Assembly (NCBI RefSeq): GCF_001424045.1
Contig: NZ_LMQB01000023.1
Span: forward strand, 620,001-684,000
DNA from: Rhizobium sp. Leaf371
GTDB lineage: Bacteria > Pseudomonadota > Alphaproteobacteria > Rhizobiales > Rhizobiaceae
Direction of reading: 5' to 3'
DNA: 64,000 bases
Both the position numbers and the translations under genes were made by a program. Positions 44,889-54,908 of this stretch are shown here, piece after piece; position 1 is the first letter of the stretch, and the number at the start of each line of letters is the position of its first letter. The notes below the pieces were generated by a model. It had not been told where the DNA came from and did no database searches. It worked only from the letters and a program-made list of their open reading frames with translations.

Positions 44889-46424
44889 ATGGACATGATG
44901 GCCCTTCAACACCCCGTCGCCGAGGATCGCTTGGCCGTGCCCGCCATTCTGGAAATGCGCGGCATTTCGCAGATCTTTCCGGGCGTCAAGGCGCTCGACG
45001 GCGTCGATATCGCGCTTTATCCGGGCACCGTGACCGCTCTCATCGGCGAGAACGGCGCCGGCAAGTCGACGCTGGTGAAGATCCTGACCGGCATCTACCG
45101 CCCGAGCGAGGGCGAGATCCGGATCGACGGCGCGCCCGTCACCTTTTCCGACGCGCAGGCCGCCATCGACGCCGGCGTGACCGCCATCCACCAGGAAACC
45201 GTGCTCTTCGACGAGCTGACGGTGGCCGAAAACATCTTTCTCGGCCATGCGCCGCGCACGCGGTTCGGAACCATCGACTGGACGCGCATGAACGGGCGGG
45301 CGCGCGATCTCCTGCGCTCGCTCGAAAGCACGATCGAGCCGACGATCCGGCTGAAGGACCTGTCGATCGCGCAGCGCCATCTGGTCGCGATCTCGCGCGC
45401 GCTGTCGATCGAGGCGCGCATCGTCATCATGGACGAGCCGACGGCAGCACTCTCCCGCAAGGAGATCGACGATCTCTTCCGGATCGTGCGCGACCTGAAA
45501 CGCCAGGGCAAAGCCATCCTCTTCATCAGCCACAAGTTCGACGAGGTCTACGAGATCGCCGAGAACTACGTGGTCTTCCGCGACGGCAAGGCGGTGGGAC
45601 ATGGCGCGCTGGCAGCGACGGCGCAGGACGACATCGTCCGCCTGATGGTCGGCCGCACCGTGGCCGACGCCTTTCCGAAGGTCGCGGTGGCACCCGGCGC
45701 GCCGGTGCTCGACGTCTCCGGCTACTGCCATCCGACCGAGTTCCACGATATCTCCTTCACGCTTCACCGCGGCGAGATCCTCGGCATCTACGGGCTCATC
45801 GGCGCCGGGCGCTCGGAACTCTGCCAGTCGCTGTTCGGCATCACGGCGCCGGCGAGCGGCACGGTGCAGATCGAGGGCCGGCCGGTGACGATCCGCTCGC
45901 CGCGCGACGCGATCCGGGCCGGCATCGTCTATGTGCCGGAGGAGCGCGGCCGCCACGGGCTGGCGCTGCCCATGCCGATCTTCCAGAACATGACGCTGCC
46001 CTCGCTCGGTCGGACGTCGCGCGCCGGCTTCCTGCGGCTGGCCGACGAGTTCGCGCTCGCCCGCAAATATGCCGAGCGGCTGGACCTGCGCGCCGCCGCC
46101 CTCTCCGTGCCGGTCGGTACGCTGTCGGGCGGCAACCAGCAGAAGGTGGTCATCGGCAAATGGCTCGCGACGCAGCCGAAGGTGATCATTCTCGACGAGC
46201 CGACCAAGGGCATCGACATCGGCTCCAAGGCCGCCGTTCACGCCTTCATCAGCGAGCTTGCCGCCGAAGGCCTGTCGATCGTGATGATCTCGTCGGAACT
46301 GCCGGAGATTCTCGGCATGTCGGACCGGGTGATGGTGATGAAGGAAGGCCTGTCGGCCGGCATCCATGCGCGTGCCGGGCTGACGCCGGAAATTCTGGTC
46401 CGCGCCGCCACCGGCAACGCGTGA
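44889..46424 (+). CDS. rhaT: Rhamnose ABC transporter ATPase RhaT
   Basis: About 511 residues with two fused ATPase domains. The first has Walker A GENGAGKSTLVK and Walker B RIVIMDEPTAAL; the second has GLIGAGRSELCQ and SGGNQQKVVIGKW with LDEPTKGIDIG. Homology begins near AILEMRGISQIFPG. ATG 44889, 44895 or 44898 could start it; none has a clear ribosome binding site, and a GTG at 44859 is buried in the hairpin. It is unrelated to the RhaT proton symporter of E. coli. Confidence 0.92.
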   Translation: MDMMALQHPVAEDRLAVPAILEMRGISQIFPGVKALDGVDIALYPGTVTALIGENGAGKSTLVKILTGIYRPSEGEIRIDGAPVTFSDAQAAIDAGVTAIHQETVLFDELTVAENIFLGHAPRTRFGTIDWTRMNGRARDLLRSLESTIEPTIRLKDLSIAQRHLVAISRALSIEARIVIMDEPTAALSRKEIDDLFRIVRDLKRQGKAILFISHKFDEVYEIAENYVVFRDGKAVGHGALAATAQDDIVRLMVGRTVADAFPKVAVAPGAPVLDVSGYCHPTEFHDISFTLHRGEILGIYGLIGAGRSELCQSLFGITAPASGTVQIEGRPVTIRSPRDAIRAGIVYVPEERGRHGLALPMPIFQNMTLPSLGRTSRAGFLRLADEFALARKYAERLDLRAAALSVPVGTLSGGNQQKVVIGKWLATQPKVIILDEPTKGIDIGSKAAVHAFISELAAEGLSIVMISSELPEILGMSDRVMVMKEGLSAGIHARAGLTPEILVRAATGNA

Positions 46425-46434
46425 GGAGTACACC

Positions 46435-47448
46435 ATGACCCTTCTGAAGAAACGCGAAACCCTGCTCTTCCTCATCATCGCCCTGATGGTGATCGCCTTT
46501 TCCACGCGCGCGCCCGGCTTCGGGAACCCCCGCAATCTCGCCGTCATCTTCAACGACACCGCCATCCTGATCATCCTGGCGCTGGCGCAGATGACGGTCG
46601 TTCTGACGAAGTCGATCGACCTTTCGGTTGCCGCCAACCTCGCCTTTAGCGGCATGGCGGTGGCGATGCTGAACGCGGCGGTGCCCGGCCTGCCGCTCGT
46701 TCTTCTGATCCTGCTGGCCATCGGCATCGGGGCCGCCCTCGGCGCCATCAACGGCTTTCTCGTCTGGCGGCTCGAAATGCCGCCGATCGTGGTGACGCTG
46801 GGCACGCTGACCATCTATCGCGGCATGGCCTTCGTTCTCTCGGGCGGCGCCTGGGTGAATGCGCACCAGATGACGCCGGAGTTTCTCAACGTGCCCCGGC
46901 TGGCGGTCGCCGGGCTTCCGGTCCTCTCCTGGGTCGCGGTGCTCGTCGTCGTGCTGGTCTATCTGATGGCGCGCTACACGCCCTTCGGCCGCTCGGCCTA
47001 TGCGGCGGGCGGCAATCCCGTGGCCGCCGTCTATGCCGGGATCGATGTGGGCTATACTCGGTTCCTCGCCTTCACGCTGTCGGGCGCGCTTGCCGGTCTC
47101 AGCGGCTATCTCTGGGTGTCGCGCTATGCGGTCGCCTATGTCGACATCGCCATCGGCTTCGAGCTCGACAGCGTCGCGGCCTGCGTCATCGGCGGAATCT
47201 CGATCGCGGGCGGCGTCGGCAGCGTCATCGGCACCGTGCTCGGCGCCCTGTTCCTCGGCGTCATCAAGAACGCGCTTCCGGTCATCGGCATCTCGCCCTT
47301 CACCCAGATGGCGATCTCCGGCTCGGTCATCATTCTCGCCGTCGTGTTCAACGCCCGGCGCGAGCGCAACCGCGGGCGCATCATCCTGCGCAACCGGGCC
47401 GCGGAAGACGGCGGCCCCGACACGATCAACAAGGCGGCCCTGGCATGA
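46435..47448 (+). CDS. rhaP: Rhamnose ABC transporter permease RhaP
   Basis: 337-residue membrane subunit of the carbohydrate-uptake (CUT2/RbsC) type. It has about nine hydrophobic helices, [16 protein letters not shown] near the N-terminus and the [19 protein letters not shown] glycine-rich loop. GAGGAG precedes the ATG. Its stop overlaps the rhaQ start (ATGA). Confidence 0.92.
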   Translation: MTLLKKRETLLFLIIALMVIAFSTRAPGFGNPRNLAVIFNDTAILIILALAQMTVVLTKSIDLSVAANLAFSGMAVAMLNAAVPGLPLVLLILLAIGIGAALGAINGFLVWRLEMPPIVVTLGTLTIYRGMAFVLSGGAWVNAHQMTPEFLNVPRLAVAGLPVLSWVAVLVVVLVYLMARYTPFGRSAYAAGGNPVAAVYAGIDVGYTRFLAFTLSGALAGLSGYLWVSRYAVAYVDIAIGFELDSVAACVIGGISIAGGVGSVIGTVLGALFLGVIKNALPVIGISPFTQMAISGSVIILAVVFNARRERNRGRIILRNRAAEDGGPDTINKAALA

Positions 47449-48473
47449 GCGCGATCCCCTCGACATCTCCCCAGCCCGAACCGTCGCAGCCCGCACGCCG
47501 CGCCATTCCCGACCGGCTGGGCACGCCGCTTCGCCGGCTGCTCGCCAGCTGGGAAGTGCTGCTTCTCGGCGTGGCGGTCGCGATCTTCGTGTTCAATTCG
47601 CTGGCCTCGCCCTATTTTCTCGATGCCTGGAACCTCTCGGACGCCACCTTCAACTTCACCGAAAAGGCGATGATCGCCTTTGCCATGGCGCTGCTGGTGA
47701 TCGCCGGCGAGATCGACCTTTCGGTCGCCGCCATCATCGCGCTCGCCTCGACCGCCATGGGCGCGGCAGCCCAAGCAGGCGTCGGCGCGGCAGGGCTGGT
47801 CGCCATCGGCGTCTGTGTCGGTCTTGCCTGCGGCACCGTCAACGGCGTGCTCGTTTCCGGCATGAAGCTGCCCTCCATCGTCGTGACCATCGGCACGATG
47901 AGCCTGTTTCGCGGCCTCTCCTATATCGTGCTCGGCGACAAGGCCTATGGCGGCTACCCCGCCGACTTCGCCTTCTTCGGGCAGGGCTATGTCGTCTGGG
48001 TGTTTTCGTTCGAGTTCGTGCTGTTCCTCGTGCTGGCCGGCCTCTTCGCCGTGCTCCTGCATGCGACGAATTTCGGGCGGCAGGTCAAGGTGATCGGCAA
48101 CAACGAGTTCGCCGCGCGCTTTTCCGGCATTCCGGTCGAGCGGATCAAGTTCATCCTGTTCCTGCTCACCGGCCTGATGAGCGGCATCGCCGCCGTCTGC
48201 CTCACCTCCCGCCTCGGTTCCACCCGGCCGTCGATCGCGCAGGGATGGGAGCTGGAGGTCGTGACCATGGTGGTGCTCGGCGGCGTCTCCATTCTCGGCG
48301 GCTCCGGCACGATCGGCGGCGTCGTCATCGCCGCCTTCGTCATGGGCCTCGTCACCTTCGGGCTCGGGCTGCTCAACGTGCCGGGCATCGTCATGTCGAT
48401 CTTTATCGGCCTGCTCCTCATCATCACCATCGCGCTGCCGATCCTGGCGCGCCGCATCAAGGCGAGGTCCTGA
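47445..48473 (+). CDS. rhaQ: Rhamnose ABC transporter permease RhaQ
   Basis: 342-residue RbsC-type permease, partner of RhaP. It contains [19 protein letters not shown] and [19 protein letters not shown], the paired signature of this family. Start overlaps rhaP by four bases and its stop overlaps the rhaU start by one base (TGATG). Confidence 0.92.
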   Translation: MSAIPSTSPQPEPSQPARRAIPDRLGTPLRRLLASWEVLLLGVAVAIFVFNSLASPYFLDAWNLSDATFNFTEKAMIAFAMALLVIAGEIDLSVAAIIALASTAMGAAAQAGVGAAGLVAIGVCVGLACGTVNGVLVSGMKLPSIVVTIGTMSLFRGLSYIVLGDKAYGGYPADFAFFGQGYVVWVFSFEFVLFLVLAGLFAVLLHATNFGRQVKVIGNNEFAARFSGIPVERIKFILFLLTGLMSGIAAVCLTSRLGSTRPSIAQGWELEVVTMVVLGGVSILGGSGTIGGVVIAAFVMGLVTFGLGLLNVPGIVMSIFIGLLLIITIALPILARRIKARS

Positions 48474-48814
48474 TGACGCCCGACATGACCCTCGAACGCC
48501 ACGCCTTCGTCATGAAGCTGCATGCGGGCCAGGAGGCGGAATATCGCCGCCGCCACGACGCGATCTGGCCTGAACTGAGCGCGCTGCTCGCGCAGGCCGG
48601 GGTTCGCGACTATTCGATCTTTCTCGACCCGGAGACTCTGACGCTGTTCGGCGTGCTCTCGCGCGCCCGCGACCACCAGATGGCCGCCCTGCCCGAGCAC
48701 CCGGTGATGAAGCGCTGGTGGGCGCATATGGCCGATATCATGCAGACACATCCCGACAATGCGCCGGTGTCGCGCGACCTGATCCCCGTCTTTCATCTGC
48801 CGGAACAGCCATGA
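48473..48814 (+). CDS. rhaU: L-rhamnose mutarotase RhaU
   Basis: Interconverts alpha- and beta-L-rhamnose. 113 residues with the RhaM-family signature [14 protein letters not shown], the central [18 protein letters not shown] and the end [12 protein letters not shown] 48473 has GAGG upstream and overlaps the rhaQ stop; ATG 48485 (MTLERHAF) is an alternative that matches the family length slightly better. In Rhizobium leguminosarum it is needed for growth on rhamnose. Confidence 0.93.
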   Translation: MTPDMTLERHAFVMKLHAGQEAEYRRRHDAIWPELSALLAQAGVRDYSIFLDPETLTLFGVLSRARDHQMAALPEHPVMKRWWAHMADIMQTHPDNAPVSRDLIPVFHLPEQP

Positions 48815-50223
48815 CCCGCAGGACCGATCGGGCGCCGGGCCGGGTCGCCGTCTTCGACGTCGGCAAGACCAATGCCAAGCTCGTCGTCTACGATACGTCC
48901 AGCGGTCGCGAACTCGTATCCCACCGGATGGCGAACCGCGTGATCGGGACGGGCCCCTATCCCCATTACGATACGGATGCGCTCTGGGCGTTCCTCCTCG
49001 CATCGCTCGAGGCGGTGGCGGAGACGCCGGGGTTCGATGCGATCTCCGTCACGACCCATGGTGCAGCCGCCGCCCTTCTCGATGCGCAGGGCGCGCTGGC
49101 GATGCCCGTGCTCGACTACGAGCATGATTATCCTCCGGAGATCCGGGCCGCCTATGACGACCTCCGCCCGGACTTCATCGAAACCTTTTCTCCGAGACTG
49201 GCCATGGGGCTCAACCTCGGCGCCCAGCTGCATTATCAGAAGACCGCGTTTCCTGCGGAATTCGCGCGGGTCCGCACCATCGTCACCTATGCGCAATACT
49301 GGTCCGGCCGGCTCAGCGGCTGCTTTGCGACGGAGGTGACGTCGCTCGGATGCCATACGGATCTCTGGAACCCGGCTCTTTCGCAGTTTTCGAGCTTGGT
49401 CGAGACGCTCGACCTCTCCGGGCTCATGGCGCCGGTACGATCCGGCTTCGACGTGCTGGGGCCGCTTCTTCCACAGCTTGCTATGGACATCGGGCTCGAC
49501 GCGGGCCGGGATGTCCCGGTCCATTGCGGCATCCACGATAGCAACGCCTCGCTGCTGCCGCATCTGATGGTGCGCGAGGCGCCCTTCTCGGTCGTCTCCA
49601 CCGGTACATGGGTCGTCTCCTTCGGCGTCGGCGGCGATCTCGGACAACTCGATCCCGCACGCGACACGCTTGCCAATGTCGATGCCTTCGGCCGCGCGGT
49701 TCCATCGGCACGGTTCATGGGCGGGCGGGAATACGAAATGCTGACGGCCGGACGGGAGACCCTGCAGGCCGGAACCGGCGATGCATCGTCACCCTTGGCG
49801 GTAATGACGCGCGGCATGATGCTTCTGCCATCGGTGGTGACCGGCTGCGGCCCCTTCCCGGCGATGACGGCGGAATGGGTCTCGGCGGAAGGCGCAACGG
49901 ATGACGAGCGCCAGGCGGCGATCTGCCTCTATCTCGCGCTGATGACGCAGGAGAGCCTGCGGCTTCTCGATGCCGGCGGGCCGATCCTGGTCGAAGGACC
50001 GTTTGCGAAGAACGGCCTTTATCTCAGCGCACTCTCCGCCTTTTCCGGCCGGCAGGTGCTGGCGCTGGAGGGCTCGACGGGAACGAGCCTCGGTGCTGCC
50101 CTGCTTGCGGGAAAGGCGGCGCCTGTCGCATCCGCATCCGCCGAGGCGGTGACGCCGCTTGGTCCGTGGGACGAAATCGAGACCTACCGGAAACTCTGGT
50201 CCGCGCGGATCGCGGCCCGATAA
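48811..50223 (+). CDS. rhaK: L-rhamnulose kinase RhaK (FGGY family)
   Basis: 470 residues, FGGY/ASKHA fold. The N-terminal phosphate loop is [30 protein letters not shown] and [14 protein letters not shown] follow; the late [14 protein letters not shown] is the adenosine motif. Start overlaps the rhaU stop by four bases (ATGA). In R. leguminosarum this kinase also affects function of the rhamnose transporter. Last gene of the operon. Confidence 0.94.
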   Translation: MTRRTDRAPGRVAVFDVGKTNAKLVVYDTSSGRELVSHRMANRVIGTGPYPHYDTDALWAFLLASLEAVAETPGFDAISVTTHGAAAALLDAQGALAMPVLDYEHDYPPEIRAAYDDLRPDFIETFSPRLAMGLNLGAQLHYQKTAFPAEFARVRTIVTYAQYWSGRLSGCFATEVTSLGCHTDLWNPALSQFSSLVETLDLSGLMAPVRSGFDVLGPLLPQLAMDIGLDAGRDVPVHCGIHDSNASLLPHLMVREAPFSVVSTGTWVVSFGVGGDLGQLDPARDTLANVDAFGRAVPSARFMGGREYEMLTAGRETLQAGTGDASSPLAVMTRGMMLLPSVVTGCGPFPAMTAEWVSAEGATDDERQAAICLYLALMTQESLRLLDAGGPILVEGPFAKNGLYLSALSAFSGRQVLALEGSTGTSLGAALLAGKAAPVASASAEAVTPLGPWDEIETYRKLWSARIAAR

Positions 50224-50284
50224 ATCACCATTGGGTTTGCGCAGCGCTCCGTCTAAGCGCTCCGCTTCGGCCTGAGCAGAGAGT

Positions 50285-50905
50285 TCAGGCGGTGCGCAGC
50301 GCGATATAGGCGGCCGTCGCGCCCAGCATGCTCGCCGCGCCCCGGTTGAGGATCATCAGCGCCTTCGGCCGGCGCAGGAACTGGCGTGCCCGGGACGCGA
50401 GCACGATATAGGGGATCAGCACCGAAAGCAGCACCACGAAGGTGGTCAGTACGAGAAAGATGTAGTCGCGCGGTCCGATGGCACCGAGATCGATCAGCGT
50501 CGGCACCAGCGCGACATAGAACAGCATCGTCTTCGGATTGCCGAGCGTCACCAGAAGCCCCGAGAGGAAGGCGAGGCCCGGAGACGTGCGCACCCGGTTT
50601 TCCTCCACATCCTGCGCCATCAGGCCCGACATCCAGAGTTTCCAGGCGATGAAGCCGAGATAGAGTGCGCCGAGGATCTTGATGACGAGGAAGGCCGTGG
50701 TGAAGGTCTGCGCCACATAAGCGAGACCGAGGACGACGCCCGTGAGATAGACGAGATCTCCCAGCACGAGGCCAAGGCCCATCAGGAACGTATCGCGAAA
50801 GCCGGAGCCGAGCGCTCGCGCGACGATCGCCGTCATGCCGGGACCGGGAATGGCCGCCGCAACGAAGAGGGCCGCGGCATAGGCAAGAAGACTGGCGAGG
50901 GTCAA
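50285..50905 (-). CDS. LysE/RhtB-family amino-acid exporter
   Basis: 206 residues, about six membrane helices. The family hallmark AAAIPGPGMTAIVARALG follows the first helix; GFIAWKLWMSG and LVTLGNPKTMLFYVALVP are also typical. The start is placed at TTG 50905 (read as MTLASLLAYAAAL), which has AAAGG eight bases before and gives the standard length; a GTG at 50968 would add 21 non-conserved residues. Substrate unknown. Confidence 0.9.
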   Translation of the reverse strand: MTLASLLAYAAALFVAAAIPGPGMTAIVARALGSGFRDTFLMGLGLVLGDLVYLTGVVLGLAYVAQTFTTAFLVIKILGALYLGFIAWKLWMSGLMAQDVEENRVRTSPGLAFLSGLLVTLGNPKTMLFYVALVPTLIDLGAIGPRDYIFLVLTTFVVLLSVLIPYIVLASRARQFLRRPKALMILNRGAASMLGATAAYIALRTA

Positions 50906-51067
50906 GGAGAGAGCCTTTCCGCTGATGGCCGCTGATGGCCCGGTGAGCTTCCGGAGTCTTTTCGGCACACGCGCATCTGTCTGGTTCGTTCAGAACCAGA
51001 AAGCGCTCGTCTTCGCTTTTTTCCGTTGTTTTTCTAGAAAAACGCTTCGCCTTTTGCCGTTAAGACT

Positions 51068-51973
51068 CTAGCGCCTTTCCTCCGTGTCGCCAAGAGCCAG
51101 CGCCCGCCGCAGGCTTTGTCCGGCCCGATCGAGACGCTGCTGCGCGGTGGCGCGATCCGGGACGCCCGAGGCGAGGAGGACGGCGAGCTTGACGGAGCCG
51201 CCAGCCACTTCGAGATGGCGCACGGCCTCAAGCGGATCGACGGAGGCGATAGCGGCCACCATGCGGGTGGCGCGCTGGCGCAGCTTTGCATTGTCGGGCC
51301 GAAGATTGACCATATGGCCATCATGGACATGGCCGAGCCCGATGCCGACAAGGGTGGAAATCATGTTGAGCGCGATCTTCTGGGCGGTGCCCGCGCCCAG
51401 GCGCGTCGAGCCGGAAATCACCTCGGGCGGCGTTTCCAGCAGCACGGCGACATCGGCCATCTCGAACAGCCGCGCGCCGGGATTGTTGGCAATGGCCACG
51501 ATGGTGGCGCCGCCCTCCCGCGCCGCCTGCGCGCAACCGAGCGCATAGGGTGTCCCGCCGCTGGCGGAGACGATGAGGATGCAATCCCCGGCACCGACGC
51601 CCGCCTGCTCGGTGTCGCGCACGCCAAGGTCGCGATCATCCTCATAGCCGCCCGTAAGATCGGCAAGGCTCGCCGTGCCGCCGGCGAGGAGAACGACGAC
51701 CGAAGGCTGTGCGAGACCGTATGTGCCCGGCAGTTCGAGCGCATCGACCATGGCCATCAGCCCGGAACTGCCGGCACCGGCATAGACGAGGCGGCCACCG
51801 CTTCCCAGCGCCTCGGTGGCGAGAGACGCCGCCCGCGCCAGCGGCTCGATGGCCGCATCGACCGCGCGCGCCGCGGCCTGCTGGCCTTCCGCCAGAAGCT
51901 TCAGGATCGCGACTGGCTCCCGCGTATCGAGATCCTGTGCTTGCGCATGGCCCTCTTCCGTCCTGTTCGCCAC
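51068..51973 (-). CDS. murQ: N-acetylmuramic acid 6-phosphate etherase
   Basis: Removes D-lactate from MurNAc-6-P, giving GlcNAc-6-P in peptidoglycan recycling. The SIS-domain protein has 301 residues with VYAGAGSSGLMAMVDALELPG, GGYEDDRDLG, IVSASGGTPYALG and LRPDNAKLRQRA, all MurQ features. The start is a GTG with GGGAGG six bases upstream. It is divergent from the kinase-regulator-nagA operon across a 201-bp promoter region. Confidence 0.95.
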   Translation of the reverse strand: MANRTEEGHAQAQDLDTREPVAILKLLAEGQQAAARAVDAAIEPLARAASLATEALGSGGRLVYAGAGSSGLMAMVDALELPGTYGLAQPSVVVLLAGGTASLADLTGGYEDDRDLGVRDTEQAGVGAGDCILIVSASGGTPYALGCAQAAREGGATIVAIANNPGARLFEMADVAVLLETPPEVISGSTRLGAGTAQKIALNMISTLVGIGLGHVHDGHMVNLRPDNAKLRQRATRMVAAIASVDPLEAVRHLEVAGGSVKLAVLLASGVPDRATAQQRLDRAGQSLRRALALGDTEERR

Positions 51974-52001
51974 GCGACCCTCCCTGCATCACAAGTCCAA
52001 A

Positions 52002-52157
52002 TGAATACCAATAGGCCACCGGAAATCAAGAGCGTCGCGTCAATCCAAAGCGCAATGCAGAATCCCAAGCGGCTAGCCTGATGAATTTACCCGATAAAAG
52101 TGGCTTTCCACATTTTGTTGATTTTCGTCTTGGTAAATGGTCCTTTTTTGGTATTAT
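52002..52157. promoter_or_regulatory. Divergent murQ / kinase promoter with inverted TTGGTATT elements
   Basis: TTGGTATTCAT on the minus strand (52002-52012) and TTGGTATTAT on the plus strand (52148-52157) face opposite directions, each near a gene start. A further TTGGTAAATGGTCC lies at 52130-52143. These may be operators for the GntR-type regulator encoded downstream, or promoter elements. Confidence 0.35.
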
Positions 52158-52174
52158 CGGGCCGGAGGTTTTCC

Positions 52175-53074
52175 ATGGGTCTTTATCGTGTCGGAATCGA
52201 TGGTGGCGGGACGCGGTGCCGGGCAGCGGTGGCCGGCGCGGACGGCCGTCTTCTCGGGCGCGGCATCAGCGGTGCTGCCAATATCCTGACCGATCCGGAA
52301 ACAGCGCTGGCCCATATCCGGCTGGCGACGGAAGCGGCTTTCCAGGAGGCGGGGCTTCCCATGTCGGCGATCGCCTCGGCGTCCGCCGTCCTTGGTCTCG
52401 CCGGCAACAATGTGGCCGAGGCCGTGTCGTTCATCGCCGGGCGTCTCCCGTTTGCGCGAGCGCAGATCGTGTCCGACGTCGTGATCGCGCTGCAGGGCGC
52501 GCTCGGCGACCGGGATGGCGCGGTGGCAAGTCTCGGAACGGGCACCGTCTACAGCATTCGGCAAAAGGGCGGGATCTCCATGCTCGGCGGTCACGGCTTC
52601 AAGGTGGGCGATCTTGGCAGCGGCGCGCGGCTGGGGCAAGGCCTTCTGCAGGAAGCGCTGCTCGCCCATGACGGCATTCGCCCGTCCTCTTCCCTGACCG
52701 AGACGGTGCTTGCGGCGTTCGGCCACTCGACGGCGGCCATCATCGCCTTTGCCCATACCGCGCATCCGGCCGATTACGGCCGCTACGCGCCGAGCATTTT
52801 TTCGGCCGCCGACGCAGGCGATGCCGTCGCGATCGACCTCGTGCGGGCGGCTGCGCAGCGGATCGACCAGACGCTCGACGCCATCGTCGCCCGCGGCGTC
52901 GAAACTGTCTGCCTCGTCGGCGGGCTCGCGCCGCTCTACAGGCCCTGGCTGGCCGAGCGGCCCGGCATCGCGTTCGCCGAACCGCGCGCAGACGCGCTGA
53001 CGGGAGCCGTGGCACTGGCGGTCCAGGGCTTGCCCACGGACACGTCTTCGAAACAGGTGGAGGCGACGCAATGA
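52175..53074 (+). CDS. BadF-family amino-sugar kinase (GlcNAc or MurNAc kinase)
   Basis: 299-residue ASKHA kinase of the BadF/BadG/BcrA/BcrD group. It starts MGLYRVGIDGGGTRCRAAVAG, with LGTGTVYSIRQ and GHGFKVGDLGSGARLG further on. GGAGG precedes ATG 52175. Members of this family phosphorylate GlcNAc at C6, and the clostridial MurK next to murQ uses MurNAc as well, so this enzyme probably supplies MurNAc-6-P to MurQ and GlcNAc-6-P to NagA. Its stop overlaps the regulator start (ATGA). Confidence 0.9.
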   Translation: MGLYRVGIDGGGTRCRAAVAGADGRLLGRGISGAANILTDPETALAHIRLATEAAFQEAGLPMSAIASASAVLGLAGNNVAEAVSFIAGRLPFARAQIVSDVVIALQGALGDRDGAVASLGTGTVYSIRQKGGISMLGGHGFKVGDLGSGARLGQGLLQEALLAHDGIRPSSSLTETVLAAFGHSTAAIIAFAHTAHPADYGRYAPSIFSAADAGDAVAIDLVRAAAQRIDQTLDAIVARGVETVCLVGGLAPLYRPWLAERPGIAFAEPRADALTGAVALAVQGLPTDTSSKQVEATQ

Positions 53075-53835
53075 GCGATCACCTGGCGCATCTCCTGCCG
53101 CTCGAAGGCCTGCAGGGCGCGGGGGCCGGGCCCCTGTATCTCAAGCTGCGCCAGTCTCTCGAAGAGGCGATCCAGTCGGGGAAGCTCAACCATGGCGACG
53201 CGCTGCCGCCGGAGCGCGACCTTGCCGAATATGCCCAGATCAGCCGGGTCACCGTGCGGAAAGCCGTGGACGATCTCGTGCGCGACGGGCTTCTCGTGCG
53301 CCGTCACGGCTCCGGCACCTTCGTCGTCAAGCCGCTGGCGCGCGTGCAGCAATCCCTTTCGCGCCTCACCTCCTTCACCGAGGACATGGCGCGGCGCGGG
53401 CTGACCACGCGGGCCCAATGGATCGAGCGGGGGCTTTTTGCCGCCTCGCCGGACGAGATGATGACGCTCGGCCTGCCGGCCGACGCGCTCGTCGCGCGGC
53501 TCGGGCGGCTGCGGATCGCCGACGACATGCCGCTTGCCATCGAGCGGGCCAGCATCTCGGCGGAATTTCTGCCCGATCCGATGCGGGTCACGACCTCGCT
53601 CTATGCCGAACTCGACACGTCGCACGCCCGCCCGGTGCGCGCGGTGCAGCGGATCTCGGCCTGCGGGCTGAAGGATCCGGACGCCGCGATGCTGGGCGTT
53701 GCCAGCGGGTCGGCCAGCCTGTCGATCGAGCGCATCTCCTATCTGGCCTCCGGCCGCGTGGTGGAGTTCACCCGTTCGCTCTATCGCGGCGATGCCTATG
53801 ATTTCGTGGCTGAACTCAGCCTTTCCGACACCTGA
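53071..53835 (+). CDS. GntR-family regulator with UTRA domain (NagR/HutC type)
   Basis: 254 residues. The N-terminal winged helix has LPPERDLAEYAQISRVTVRKAVDDLVRDGLL (quoted in part) and the HGSGTFV wing; the C-terminal UTRA effector domain contains RLGRLRIADDMPLAIERASI and ends in VVEFTRSLYRGDAYDF. NagR/DasR proteins of this type bind GlcN-6-P or GlcNAc-6-P, matching the pathway. Translationally coupled to the kinase gene. Confidence 0.93.
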   Translation: MSDHLAHLLPLEGLQGAGAGPLYLKLRQSLEEAIQSGKLNHGDALPPERDLAEYAQISRVTVRKAVDDLVRDGLLVRRHGSGTFVVKPLARVQQSLSRLTSFTEDMARRGLTTRAQWIERGLFAASPDEMMTLGLPADALVARLGRLRIADDMPLAIERASISAEFLPDPMRVTTSLYAELDTSHARPVRAVQRISACGLKDPDAAMLGVASGSASLSIERISYLASGRVVEFTRSLYRGDAYDFVAELSLSDT

Positions 53836-53876
53836 AGCGGCTCCACGCGAAGACGGCCTTTAAGGACATGCACGAC

Positions 53877-54908
53877 ATGACGACCGACCAGACCCATATG
53901 CGCCGCGAGATCAACGAGATCCCGGAAGCTGCCGCCCGTCTTCTCGAAGGGTCCCGCAATGCGCTCGATGCCGCGGGTGCGGCACTGGCCGCGCACGATC
54001 CGGCCTTCCTGGTGACCATTGCCCGCGGTTCGTCCGACCATGCCGCCCTGTTCCTGAAATATGCGATCGAACTGACCACGGGGCGCCCCGTCGCCTCGCT
54101 CGGGCCGTCGCTCGCCTCGATCTACGGCGCGAAGATGGCGCTTTCCGGCGCCGGCTCGATCGCCATTTCGCAATCCGGCAAGAGCCCGGACATCGTTGCC
54201 ATGGCCGAGGCCGCAACCAAGGCCGGCGCCGTTACCATTGCGCTCACCAATACGCTGCCCTCGCCGATCGCCGAAGCGAGCACCCATCCGGTGCATATCA
54301 TGGCCGGCCCGGAGATCGCCGTCGCCGCGACCAAATCCTATGTCAACTCGATCATCGCCGGTCTCGCCGTTCTCGCGGCCTGGACGAAGGATGCGGCCCT
54401 CGACCGCGCGGTGCGCGAGCTGCCCACCCATCTTGCCCGTGCCGTGACGCTCGACTGGAGCGCGCTGTTCGACGGGATCGGAACGTCGGATTCGCTCTAT
54501 GTGCTCGGCCGCGGACCGGCGCTCGCCATCGCCAGCGAAGCCGCCCTGAAGTTCAAGGAAACGTCCGGTCTGCATGCCGAGGCCTATTCTGCAGCCGAGG
54601 TGCTGCACGGGCCGGTGGCGCTCGTGGAGAAACGCTTTCCGGTTCTGGGTCTCGCCGCGCGTGACGCAGCCGAGGCCTCCGTCACCGGCATTCTCGACGA
54701 TCTCGCCGGCAAGGGCGCGCGGGCCTTCCTGACCGCGGACGCCCATGGCCGCGCAGCACCTTTGCCCTTCGTTGCGACCGGACATCCGCTGACCGACGCG
54801 CTCTGCCTCATCCTCCCCTTCTACGGCTTCGTGGAGGCATGGTCGCGCGCCAAGGGCTTCAACCCCGATCAGCCGGCAGCGCTGAAGAAAGTGACGGAAA
54901 CGCGATGA
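53877..54908 (+). CDS. SIS-domain glucosamine-6-phosphate deaminase (NagB-II type)
   Basis: 343 residues with two SIS domains and no glutaminase domain: VTIARGSSDHAALFLKYAIE with ISQSGKSPDIVAMAEAA, then YVLGRGPALAIASEAALKFKE with AAEVLHGP. This architecture matches NagB-II, which turns GlcN-6-P into fructose-6-P and ammonia, rather than GlmS. Start ATG 53877 (MTTDQTHMRREI) fits the AAGGA ten bases upstream; ATG 53868 abuts that motif. Stop overlaps the nagA start. Confidence 0.88.
   Translation: MTTDQTHMRREINEIPEAAARLLEGSRNALDAAGAALAAHDPAFLVTIARGSSDHAALFLKYAIELTTGRPVASLGPSLASIYGAKMALSGAGSIAISQSGKSPDIVAMAEAATKAGAVTIALTNTLPSPIAEASTHPVHIMAGPEIAVAATKSYVNSIIAGLAVLAAWTKDAALDRAVRELPTHLARAVTLDWSALFDGIGTSDSLYVLGRGPALAIASEAALKFKETSGLHAEAYSAAEVLHGPVALVEKRFPVLGLAARDAAEASVTGILDDLAGKGARAFLTADAHGRAAPLPFVATGHPLTDALCLILPFYGFVEAWSRAKGFNPDQPAALKKVTETR

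Noticed and set aside
53877-54908. Calling the SIS protein GlmS
   Set aside because: It lacks the N-terminal glutaminase domain with its catalytic cysteine and is about half the length of GlmS.
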